Part shown: positions 44,779 through 51,169 of the stretch, one piece after another
Numbering within the stretch: position 1 is the stretch's first letter
Layout of the letters: every line of letters starts with the position of its first letter
From: Flaviflagellibacter deserti
GTDB lineage: Bacteria > Pseudomonadota > Alphaproteobacteria > Rhizobiales > Methylopilaceae
Direction of reading: 5' to 3'
DNA: 64,000 bases
Assembly: GCF_042652085.1 (NCBI RefSeq)
Contig: NZ_JBHSJF010000005.1
Span: 400,948-464,947 of the forward strand
Notes under the pieces: generated by a model
Seen by the model: the letters and a program-made list of their open reading frames with translations, nothing else
The model's database searches: none
What the model was told of the DNA's origin: nothing
Program-made: the position numbers and the translations under genes

Positions 44779-45031
44779 GCCTGCTGACCGCCTGCAAGCC
44801 GATGCAGGCAGAGCCGCCACGCCTTGACCCGCACTCCGGGCGTGGCGGCTCTTGAAGCGCCAGCAACGACACCGTCCACATCCGGCCAACCATTTCGGCC
44901 GACCTTAGCGAGGTCCCAGGAAGGGACGACCCGCCGGCCGCTCCCCCAGCCTGGCCGGCATTCGCCGTGTCGCGTCTGCATGAGGACCACGGTTTAAGGC
45001 CGTCACCTGTGGCTAGGTGGCGGCCCGTTTT
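44779..45031 (+). other. Stem-loop-rich region, candidate structured RNA
   Basis: A run of strong hairpins without a credible reading frame: GCCTGC (44779-44784) with GCAGGC (44804-44809), enclosing an alternative CCTGCA/TGCAGG stem; a perfect 13-pair stem GAGCCGCCACGCC (44811-44823) with its complement (44839-44851); then GTCCC/GGGAC and GCCGGCC/GGCCGGC stems near 44910-44960; and a final terminator-like stem at 44998. The first two copy the layout of element A at 43230. This looks like one or more short structured transcripts. Upstream 44571-44778 holds nothing clear besides weaker stems. Confidence 0.5.
44998..45031 (+). terminator. Terminator-like hairpin C
   Basis: GGCCGTCACC (44998-45007) pairs with GGTGGCGGCC (45016-45025) with one G-U pair, followed by CGTTTT. 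Stem sequence resembles the second stems of elements A and B. Best read as the terminator of whatever is transcribed from the structured region. Confidence 0.6.
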
Positions 45032-45134
45032 AGATGAACCATGGCTGAACGACAGCCTCAGAAGCAGTTCATTCCGCTCCGACTAATTTCGCCATGAGAG
45101 TGGTGATTGCCGCGAACGCGGCTCCGGAGGCGAG

Positions 45135-45338
45135 ATGCGCGCGATCCTGAAGCAATTGCTCGAAGAGGGTGTGATCGACAGCTATGACATTGCTGACGAG
45201 GAAGAACGCCTGACCGTCACGATCGAGACCCGACATGCTGCCAGCCTAGTGCGCAGCCGTTTTCGCGCTGCCCAGGGAGACCAAGCGGCAGAGACCGCAG
45301 TGGTGTTCATTCACCGAACACCTGCGCCCGTGGCGTAG
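45135..45338 (+). CDS. Small hypothetical protein
   Basis: 67 aa, acidic N-half (ILKQLLEEGVIDSYDIADEE) then a likely beta pair (RLTVTIETRHAASLVRSRF). GGAGG lies four bases before ATG 45135. No family recognised. Codon use with high GC third positions and the RBS support a real gene. It follows the structured RNA region by about 100 bases. Confidence 0.65.
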   Translation: MRAILKQLLEEGVIDSYDIADEEERLTVTIETRHAASLVRSRFRAAQGDQAAETAVVFIHRTPAPVA

Positions 45339-45486
45339 TAGCCTAGCCACGGTTTGACTGTCGAGCTGCAGTGGCTGCCACGACTCCCGCGCTACCGAGG
45401 CGATTGTCTAACCGCCGATTATGCCGACGGCGAGTTGAAGCCAAATCAGAAAAAATGTCGCCAAGACCACGAGTTGGTCCTCTCCA

Positions 45487-45663
45487 TCACGCCGCGATAG
45501 GCTTCCGGATGATCTCTATCAGGCGCCGGCGGCTATTGCCGTGCTCCTTGATCAATCGACGCGCGCGAGCCGCCGGGATGCCTTCGCTCTGGACGAGGTC
45601 GATGACCTCGACGCTGTCGTCCTGATACTCTGTCTCCTGATGAGTTCGAACGTCTGTGGGCAT
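45487..45663 (-). CDS. 58-residue hypothetical protein
   Basis: ATG 45663 to TGA 45487. AAGGAG lies nine bases upstream. The product starts MPTDVRTHQETEYQDDS and has a three-helix-like core VIDLVQSEGIPAARAR, then RLIKEHGNSRRRLIEII. This resembles the very short DUF3606-like helix proteins common in Rhizobiales, in pattern only. Too short to be certain, but RBS, codon use and the amphipathic pattern agree. Confidence 0.6.
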   Translation of the reverse strand: MPTDVRTHQETEYQDDSVEVIDLVQSEGIPAARARRLIKEHGNSRRRLIEIIRKPIAA

Positions 45664-45794
45664 GGGGATTTTCTCCTTTGCCCCAATAATCCAAACGGAA
45701 CGGTGTTGTTCCCTCTATCCGTGGAGGAACCATTCCGCGTATCTGACGATGTAGCGGGATGCACGCGCTCCTGAAGTCCATACGCCAGTTCTTG

Positions 45795-46133
45795 TCAGTG
45801 CCGGTCATAATCGGCCTGGTGCTCTTGCTGATCTTCGCGCCGCTCGTCGCTGCCCACTTCGCTTCGTAACCGCGAGGATAACTGCGTGTCGCGGAACCGT
45901 CTTCCCTCGGATTTGGCGAAGTCTGCGAGAGCTTCGCGGTCCGCGTCGTCCAGATCCGACCAATCCGCCGTTTTCGTCGGGTTCATCTGTTCTGAGACTG
46001 CTCGTTTCGATTTCCAGAATTCCTGGGCAGCCCGCTTGACCCCGGCGGCTCCGGCGTCGAAGGCGGCGCGAGGATGTTTCCGGACCAAGGTCGTTAGCGC
46101 GTGAATGGCGGCGCGTTTCCAGACGGTGTTCAT
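45795..46133 (-). CDS. Hypothetical basic protein
   Basis: 112 aa, charged, no signal peptide. N-part VWKRAAIHALTTLVRKHPRA, mid-part DWSDLDDADREALADFAKSE and a very polar end (ERREDQQEHQADYDRH). No family recognised. It lies 44 bases downstream of the small membrane-protein gene on the same strand, so the two probably share a transcript started from the stress-type promoter candidate at 46399-46423. Confidence 0.58.
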   Translation of the reverse strand: MNTVWKRAAIHALTTLVRKHPRAAFDAGAAGVKRAAQEFWKSKRAVSEQMNPTKTADWSDLDDADREALADFAKSEGRRFRDTQLSSRLRSEVGSDERREDQQEHQADYDRH

Positions 46134-46177
46134 GTCGTCTAGACGCGTGTGACGCCCGTCCTGTTCCCGGCCCCAGG

Positions 46178-46369
46178 CTATGCCAGCCGCAGTACCACCC
46201 AGCCAGCCGCGACGACGAATGAAATTTGCAGCACCATCGCGAGCCCGATCGCCGTTCCCCTGAACAGAGCGCCGGCGCCATCACACAGCGCCCGGAGGAA
46301 GGGGCTGTGCACGAAGCGGGGAGTGTCTGCGATCGAGTAAGGAGAGATGATTTTCTGTTGGAGCTTCAT
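46178..46369 (-). CDS. Small membrane protein
   Basis: 63 aa from ATG 46369 (an ATG directly before it adds one residue). Polar N-terminus with SPYSIADTPRFVHSPFL, then one long membrane segment (GTAIGLAMVLQISFVVAAGW). Function unknown. A promoter candidate GGAAC-N16-AGTT lies about 30 bases upstream, back to back with one for the gene at 46525. Confidence 0.6.
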   Translation of the reverse strand: MKLQQKIISPYSIADTPRFVHSPFLRALCDGAGALFRGTAIGLAMVLQISFVVAAGWVVLRLA

Positions 46370-46398
46370 CATTCACCGAGCGTTCGTCAGGTGCGGTG

Positions 46399-46423
46399 AA
46401 CTATGAATGAGGGCCTGAGTTCC
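46399..46423 (-). promoter_or_regulatory. EcfG-type stress promoter candidate (left of divergent pair)
   Basis: Minus strand: GGAAC (46423-46419), 16 bases, AGTT (46402-46399). One base from consensus in the -10. The next gene starts 30 bases downstream at 46369. Confidence 0.5.
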
Positions 46424-46464
46424 CTAGGCGCGGGCAGCCGACCGGGTCTCCAGGTTCGAGCGAC

Positions 46465-46490
46465 TGAACTTTGTCCGAGCAATGGTCGTT
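46465..46490 (+). promoter_or_regulatory. EcfG-type stress promoter candidate (right of divergent pair)
   Basis: TGAAC (46465-46469), 17 bases, CGTT (46487-46490). The -10 is perfect; the -35 has T for the first G. The gene downstream starts at 46525, leaving a short leader that includes AAGGAG. Confidence 0.48.
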
Positions 46491-46524
46491 AGTGTCGATC
46501 AGCTACGACCAAAGGAGAAGACGC

Positions 46525-46854
46525 ATGGCGAACAAGAATCGCGTGCCGAAGAAAATTGCAGGGTTCAAAGTCCCGAAGCAGATCCGGAAATCACCCGTCG
46601 TGAAGGCATTGATCGGCAGCGAAATGGGACGTCAGGTCATCGGCAACGCCCTGATCGCCGGCGCGACCGCAGCCGCCGGCGCTCTTGCGGCTTCGCAGAC
46701 CGACCGCATGGGCCGGGGCGCAAAGAAGTCCGGACGGGTGTTCGCCAACGCCGCGGACGATGCACTGTCCGCCATCAAGGGCGTGATCGCCGAGGCAACT
46801 CAGTCGCTGGTGCCAAGCGGTCGTAAGCGGGACGACCGTCGCGTCACACACTGA
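46525..46854 (+). CDS. Basic hypothetical protein of rhizobial stress type
   Basis: 109 aa. Lys/Arg-rich start (NKNRVPKKIAGFKVPKQIRK) followed by an Ala/Gly-rich middle (NALIAGATAAAGALAAS) and basic end. The composition recalls histone-like or envelope-associated rhizobial hypotheticals with a VPKKIAG motif; function not known. AAGGAG lies eight bases before ATG 46525; an earlier in-frame ATG at 46471 is inside the promoter candidate and so unlikely. Confidence 0.7.
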   Translation: MANKNRVPKKIAGFKVPKQIRKSPVVKALIGSEMGRQVIGNALIAGATAAAGALAASQTDRMGRGAKKSGRVFANAADDALSAIKGVIAEATQSLVPSGRKRDDRRVTH

Positions 46855-47103
46855 CTGAACCCAACCGCTACGAGCACTCTTCCCCGGTTGTTCCAGGGCG
46901 CGTCTCCGCTCGAAACTGGCCAGAGGCGAACGACCCGTCGACGACATCCGTTGTCTCACTGAACTCCGGGCACTGTCCCGCGGTTCGCTTCGGGGCCTCG
47001 TCGATGCCATAACCTCGGCGGGGCTTCCGCCCCTAAGGGGTGGTCAGGAATAATCCTGATCGGCTTGGGCGCTGCAATTTCCTGGAAGTCAGCCCTGACC
47101 TAG

Positions 47104-47394
47104 CAACGCATTCTCATCGTCGAAGACGAACCGTGATTGCCCATTTGCTCGGACTGGATCTTGGAGAGTTTGGCTTTGAGGTTCTTGTCGCCCATGCGGG
47201 GAAAGCTGCGATCGAGGAACTGAATTCGGATCAAGGGCGCATTCGCGCCTTGGTGACCGATATCCGGCTTGGACAAGGGAAAACGCTGGGACGTCGCGAA
47301 GCCCGCGCGCGACCTGCGCGGAGACCTGCCGGTCATCTACATCACCGGCGATGGGGGCGGCGGGCGTGAAGGTTCAGGAACGACCGCGTCGTAG
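47104..47394 (+). pseudogene. Decayed CheY-like response regulator
   Basis: Three frames joined give a receiver domain: RILIVEDEP (from 47107), then after a one-base loss near 47134 LIAHLLGLDLGEFGFEVLVA with VTDIRLGQGK (phosphoacceptor Asp in TDIRLG), then after a frame change near 47286 WDVAKPARDLRGDLPVIYITGD, ending in junk at TAG 47394. A stop lies two codons before RILIV and no start codon is present. So the gene has lost its start, has two frameshifts and lacks the last helices. Confidence 0.8.
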
Positions 47395-47426
47395 AAGGTC
47401 GGATTGATCGCCGAAAGCTTTCGGCT

Positions 47427-47452
47427 GGAACCTGGGCCCGGTCGGCAATGTT
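47427..47452 (+). promoter_or_regulatory. EcfG-type stress promoter candidate
   Basis: GGAAC (47427-47431), 17 bases, TGTT (47449-47452); one base from consensus. It lies 25 bases before the ATG of the small gene at 47478. Confidence 0.48.
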
Positions 47453-47477
47453 CGGACCTCCTGAATAGGAGGACCTC

Positions 47478-47681
47478 ATGGCTCACTGGATCAAGGCGAA
47501 GACCACCACGGGCTCCGAGATCACTATCAATCTCGACAAAGTGGTGTTCATGATCAAGGTGAAATCCGGTCAGAAGAACGCGAGCCAAATTCAATACGGG
47601 TCGGATAACGGCCAAATGCTCGGCGCAAATATCGTCATGGGATCGCCAGAGGAACTATTGGCTCTGCCCCGCGTAGCGTAA
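47478..47681 (+). CDS. Small hypothetical protein
   Basis: 67 aa, mainly beta by pattern: HWIKAKTTTGSEITINLDKV, VFMIKVKSGQKNA, ANIVMGSPEELLALP. AGGAGG lies five bases before ATG. A fold like the short FlbD or Hfq-size strands is possible but not demonstrated. It probably forms an operon with the gene 29 bases downstream under the stress promoter candidate. Confidence 0.72.
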   Translation: MAHWIKAKTTTGSEITINLDKVVFMIKVKSGQKNASQIQYGSDNGQMLGANIVMGSPEELLALPRVA

Positions 47682-47710
47682 AGCAGCCCCTTTTTCAGAT
47701 CGGAACCAGC

Positions 47711-47971
47711 TTGGCAGATCGCAGAGAGCTATACCGGAGCCCCAATGGAGACGCCTGGTTTCTTGGTCGCGATCCCTCCGATGGCAGAGCGGTCGTTATC
47801 CACGAGGCAAACCGACCATCGGGCGGACAGGTAACTTTGATCGACTTACGGGATTTTTTGGGATGGGGCAGCGGGCCCGAGCAGCAAGCTTTATTGCGCT
47901 TGATAGCGACGCTGGTAGACGTTCCTCCGTATTCCGGAACCGACGATTTTCTTCCGGAGGACGTCACCTAG
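47711..47971 (+). CDS. Small conserved hypothetical protein
   Basis: 86 aa: ADRRELYRSPNGDAWFLGRD, VVIHEANRPSGGQVTLIDL, then FLGWGSGPEQQALLRLIATL. From memory the LYRSPNGD-W-L-x-RD plus SGGQ plus GPE-x-x-x-LLRLI layout is a family of short proteins in Bradyrhizobium and relatives with no known role. The only fitting start is TTG 47711. No strong RBS; coupling to the gene upstream is likely. Confidence 0.75.
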   Translation: MADRRELYRSPNGDAWFLGRDPSDGRAVVIHEANRPSGGQVTLIDLRDFLGWGSGPEQQALLRLIATLVDVPPYSGTDDFLPEDVT

Positions 47972-48742
47972 CGCCGGATCGAAGCCGCGAGAAATGCTCC
48001 TCGCTGGCCGCACTGCCGCAAACAATGCGTTCCTCGGGGACCCACTTGCGGCAATGACCACCGTCTCGTGACCGTTTCCCGTCGAGCGATACCGGCAGGC
48101 GACAACCCGGAGAGTTCATGATCGATGAAAGCGGAGTTCAAAGCTTGCCTATGGCGCAGATGCGGCGGCTTTCGCTTCGTCAATCGCACCGAGTACTGAC
48201 ACCACATCCCTCGCAGTTAGCGTTTGGCCCTCCCTAGCGGGGCGACGCGATACGGTACGAGAGATTTCCCATCGATATTGAGCCAGACCGTTGAATGTGA
48301 TCGTACACGAGTGATCGGCACGAGCGGGCGAGGCACGGGTTTTCTGAGATGCGGTCCCCTGGGGAGATCCGCGTCGATATCGCGTGCAGCCTCGATCAAC
48401 AGGTCTTGGTATCGGGCGGACGGCTCAGTTCGTGCGGGAAGCCTATGTGACGAACACAAGGTGACTGCCATCGTTGGGGAACTCGCATGACAAAGGCCAC
48501 TCACCTGGATCGCAGCCGGCCCATGCCGAATCTTTGACGCAATAAGGCAGCCTACCCTGACTCAGACAAGGACCCTGGTTGCTGCAGCAAAATTTTGTGC
48601 GCACCAGCGAATCCATGCCCTTGAAGGGTCTTAGGAGCTGACTAAATCGAATTCCGCCGGTCGCCAAACGGGACCGGAAGTCAGGAGGCGCCAGGCCCTT
48701 GGCGCCTTCTCTGATCCATGTTGCTCAATGGAGGATGTGGCT
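47972..48742. other. Gene-poor stretch with possible coding debris
   Basis: 771 bp without a convincing gene. On the minus strand one frame reads PSARYQDLLIEAARDID and then STVWLNIDGKSLVPYR (48240-48450), and the adjacent frame continues with REGQTLTARDVVSVLG and IDEAKAAASAP to a stop near 48160. That is what a small frameshifted gene would look like, but I recognise no family. The last 100 bases must carry the Hsp20 promoter. Confidence 0.4.
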
Positions 48743-49213
48743 ATGAGAACCGTACTCGATTTCACGCCTTTGTATCGGTCGAGCGTGGGCTTCGATCGGA
48801 TGCTCGATCTGCTCGACAATGCGAGCCGGGTCGCTTCAGTGGACAATTGGCCGCCCTACGACATCGCCAAGATAGGTGACGCCGATTACCGCATCACGAT
48901 GGCGGTGGCCGGGTTCGCACAGGATGAACTAACCGTCACGCAGGAGGGTAACAACCTGCTCGTCGGCGGTGCCAAGACAGGCGACGATTCAGGCGAATAC
49001 CTGCATCGCGGCATTGCCGGCCGAACCTTCCAGCGCCGCTTCGAACTGGCGGACCATGTGAAGGTCGTGGACGCCAACCTGACGAATGGCTTGCTCACGA
49101 TCGACCTGAAGCGTGAGATCCCCGAGGAAATGAAACCGCGCCAGATCGAGATCGGCCAGGCTTCCTCGCCCGCGCAGGTATCGCAGATCGATCAGGGTCA
49201 GAAAGCCGCCTGA
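48743..49213 (+). CDS. Hsp20/alpha-crystallin chaperone, IbpA-like
   Basis: 156 aa ATP-independent holdase. The N-terminus (TVLDFTPLYRSSVGFDRMLDLL) and the crystallin core (NWPPYDIAKIGDADYRITMA, GIAGRTFQRRFELADHVKV, ANLTNGLLTIDLKREIP) match the class A IbpA type of rhizobia. Start set at ATG 48743 with GGAGG eight bases upstream, rather than ATG 48728, which contains that site. An Hsp20 of another class follows after 80 bases. Confidence 0.93.
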   Translation: MRTVLDFTPLYRSSVGFDRMLDLLDNASRVASVDNWPPYDIAKIGDADYRITMAVAGFAQDELTVTQEGNNLLVGGAKTGDDSGEYLHRGIAGRTFQRRFELADHVKVVDANLTNGLLTIDLKREIPEEMKPRQIEIGQASSPAQVSQIDQGQKAA

Positions 49214-49293
49214 TCGACGAGTCACAGGCCTCCGCGGCGCCGGCTCGCGACGTCGCGGAGGAGCCGATGTTCTGGAACGACAGGAGATTGAGG

Positions 49294-49812
49294 ATGAATG
49301 TCCGTGATCTGATCCCCTGGGGCCGGAGCAACCATCAGGCCCCGACAATCTACCGCGACAGCCCAACGCTGTTTCGCGACGACGAACACCCGTTTCTTTC
49401 GCTGCACCGTGAAATGAATCGGCTATTCGACGACGTTTTCCGCAGCTTCGGGTCTCTGTCCCCGCTCGCCGGTTCGCCGGCCATCAATCTCGGCTGGCCG
49501 AACGTGGAAGTGAACGAGACGGACAAGGAGTTGCGCGTGATCGCCGAGCTGCCCGGCTTGGACGAGAACGATGTCGAAGTGCTGCTCGACGATGGCATCC
49601 TGACGCTGCGCGGCGAAAGGCGATCGGAAACGGAGGACCGCGACCGCCAGTTCTCCGAGCGGTTTTACGGCCGCTTCGAGCGCCGTATCCCCGTCGGGGA
49701 GATCGAAGAGAGCCAGGTGAACGCACGGTTCAAAAACGGCGTTCTGACCGTCATGCTGCCCAAGTCCAAGCGGGCGCAATCGCAGGTCAAGCGCATCGAG
49801 ATCAAGCACTGA
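49294..49812 (+). CDS. Hsp20/alpha-crystallin chaperone, HSP17-like
   Basis: 172 aa. Core block WPNVEVNETDKELRVIAELP, LDDGILTLRGERRSE, FYGRFERRIPVGE and the ending ARFKNGVLTVMLPKSKR. This is the second Hsp20 class, distinct from the IbpA-like neighbour. Start set at ATG 49294 with AGGAG seven bases upstream; an in-frame ATG at 49267 lacks a site. A hairpin follows the stop. Confidence 0.93.
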   Translation: MNVRDLIPWGRSNHQAPTIYRDSPTLFRDDEHPFLSLHREMNRLFDDVFRSFGSLSPLAGSPAINLGWPNVEVNETDKELRVIAELPGLDENDVEVLLDDGILTLRGERRSETEDRDRQFSERFYGRFERRIPVGEIEESQVNARFKNGVLTVMLPKSKRAQSQVKRIEIKH

Positions 49813-49816
49813 CGAC

Positions 49817-49840
49817 GTGGGGCGGAGCAAGCCGCCCCAC
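49817..49840 (+). terminator. Hairpin after the Hsp20 gene
   Basis: GTGGGGCGG (49817-49825) pairs perfectly with CCGCCCCAC (49832-49840), loop six bases. No T run follows, so termination may be partial or Rho-assisted. Confidence 0.5.
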
Positions 49841-49863
49841 CGGCATCACGAACCTGATCCAAA

Positions 49864-50130
49864 ATGGGGACTGCCATGTTGCTATGCGTGAGATGCCCTT
49901 TCTGCAGCTATCGGTCGGCGATTGAGGAAGACGATCTTGCTCATCTCGGTGCGACGCCGCGCACGCCCGTTGCCAGCCTGTTGAGCAAGCTCCACTGCGA
50001 GGCGTGCGGTGGACGGCCGGTTCAAGTCCGTTGGGACGATGACGATGATGGCCTTGCCTTTGTCGCGCAGCGCGCCGCGTCCTTGAAGGGACCCGGCGGC
50101 AGGGCTGACGGCGGCAGGGCGATCAGCTGA
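49864..50130 (+). CDS. Small putative zinc-ribbon protein
   Basis: 88 aa. Cys pairs CVRCPFC near the start and CEACGG near residue 47 could bind one zinc. Acidic middle (WDDDDDG). Start ATG 49864 or 49876. It lies behind the Hsp20 pair on the same strand and is followed by a perfect 12-pair hairpin. Function unknown; no DNA-binding fold can be assigned. Confidence 0.55.
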   Translation: MGTAMLLCVRCPFCSYRSAIEEDDLAHLGATPRTPVASLLSKLHCEACGGRPVQVRWDDDDDGLAFVAQRAASLKGPGGRADGGRAIS

Positions 50131-50332
50131 CAGGCGAAGCTCCGCCGGCCATCGGCGGAGCTTCAGCCGAGGCGATGACCCGCGGTTCCTGCTCTCCGCC
50201 TTCGGCCTCCCAGCGCCGTTGGTGAAGCGATCGAATGAGGCCGAACGCGGAAGAGCGTTGCGCTTTGAGGGCTGATCTCAGAGCGAGGCTCCGTCGTTCA
50301 AATTCAGAGGTGGACAGGCTCTGGACGTTCAC
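50123..50332 (-). CDS. Small hypothetical protein, doubtful
   Basis: 69 aa, from GTG 50332 in a GTGA overlap with the stop of the secreted-peptide gene. Sequence starts NVQSLSTSEFERRSLALRSA and is helical and basic, then turns into low-complexity APPMAGGASP where a hairpin lies. The overlap supports it; the hairpin and lack of homology signals weaken it. Confidence 0.35.
   Translation of the reverse strand: MNVQSLSTSEFERRSLALRSALKAQRSSAFGLIRSLHQRRWEAEGGEQEPRVIASAEAPPMAGGASPVS
50136..50164. terminator. Perfect 12-pair hairpin
   Basis: GAAGCTCCGCCG (50136-50147) and CGGCGGAGCTTC (50153-50164) with a five-base loop, six bases after the zinc-ribbon gene stop. No T run on either strand. It lies inside the end of the weak minus-strand frame at 50123-50332. 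Confidence 0.55.
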
Positions 50333-50448
50333 GGCGTCGGGGAGGATTGGTCTGCCTCACCCGTTAGTCGATCCACGATGATACCTTGGGCGTACGCCGA
50401 CACAGAGGTGAAGGCCACGAGCGCGGTCGAAAGAATGAACTGACGCAT
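50329..50448 (-). CDS. 39-residue secreted peptide candidate
   Basis: ATG 50448 to TGA 50329. Signal peptide MRQFILSTALVAFTSVSAYA with cleavage before QGIIVDRLTG, leaving a mature peptide of about 19 residues. GAAGG lies eight bases upstream. The A-Y-A-Q junction is a good signal peptidase I site. Function unknown. Confidence 0.5.
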   Translation of the reverse strand: MRQFILSTALVAFTSVSAYAQGIIVDRLTGEADQSSPTP

Positions 50449-50556
50449 GACGAAGTCCTTCTCCCTGCTAATTCGGGTTTGGATGGATCGTTCCGTACAA
50501 TCGTCGCTCGCGCTTGTGGATCTCCTTGTCTCCTCAGCCGTCATCGATTCTACTCT

Positions 50557-50829
50557 TCATCCGCGAAGCCAAATCATGGTCCGTCGCCACCATGTCCGCA
50601 GCGCGATCCATCGATCCACCAACCAATCGACGACCCGTGCGGTTGGCCTCCTGAGGAACGGAACGTCCTGCGCGATTAGCAGAAGACCGATCGGCAGGAA
50701 CTCGATTCCGACGACGGGAAGAAACCAGACCGCCGCTGCCGCTATGCACAGAACGCCGAGTGGAATTCGAACCCATCGCCATTTATCGCTGCGCAATGTG
50801 CGAAGCCTTCCGGAGAGCCAGTCCGGCAA
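50557..50829 (-). CDS. Small membrane protein, start uncertain
   Basis: About 90 aa. A soluble start (LPDWLSGRLRTLRSDKWRW) leads to one or two membrane segments (VRIPLGVLCIAAAAVWFLPV, VGIEFLPIGLLLIAQDVPFL) and an Arg/Trp-rich end. The W-V-R-I-P-L-G-V-L plus LP-x-GLLL-x-A-x-D-x-PFLRRP pattern recurs in short proteobacterial membrane proteins. No ATG or GTG is available; I use TTG 50829, while CTG 50865 would include LLDCAFARLDGE. It lies 80 bases after a proline-rich small gene. Confidence 0.62.
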   Translation of the reverse strand: MPDWLSGRLRTLRSDKWRWVRIPLGVLCIAAAAVWFLPVVGIEFLPIGLLLIAQDVPFLRRPTARVVDWLVDRWIALRTWWRRTMIWLRG

Positions 50830-50911
50830 TTCGCCGTCGAGCCGGGCGAATGCACAGTCGAGCAGCCTCCGATCTTGATCAGCGCGCTTGGCCGGACCGA
50901 CGGCGCGCGGG

Positions 50912-51109
50912 TCAGTCGGTGCGCCGCGGCGGATTGGGGTTCTCGTCGGGATTAGGCTCCGGCGTTTCGTCCGGCGGATAAGGCGGAGGCGGATCTTCGT
51001 AGGGCGGCGGAGTTTCTCCGGGAAGCGGCGGAAACGGCTCCGGAGTCGGAGGCGGCTGCTCAGGCGGGGGATTAGGAATAGTTGTTGGTTCCGGTGGCGT
51101 GATCGACAT
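50912..51109 (-). CDS. Proline-rich 65-residue protein
   Basis: About 40% Pro with Glu and Pro repeats (ITPPEPTTIPNPPPEQPP, PPYEDPPPPYPPDETPEP) and no signal peptide. GAGGAG lies six bases before ATG 51109. Low-complexity proline-rich peptides of this size occur in Methylobacterium-like genomes; function unknown. It sits between the PQQ dehydrogenase gene and the small membrane-protein gene on the same strand. Confidence 0.68.
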   Translation of the reverse strand: MSITPPEPTTIPNPPPEQPPPTPEPFPPLPGETPPPYEDPPPPYPPDETPEPNPDENPNPPRRTD

Positions 51110-51169
51110 GATGATCTCCTCGCAGTGGTCCTGGTCGGGAGAAGCCTTGGGTGGGGGCGCATGGGTGGA

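Noticed and set aside
44751..44990. Minus-strand frame of 79 codons
   Set aside because: It covers the strong hairpins of the structured region, has no RBS and looks like random GC-rich sequence.
48224..48490. Plus-strand frame of 88 codons
   Set aside because: No RBS or family; minus strand of the same stretch looks more like decayed coding sequence.
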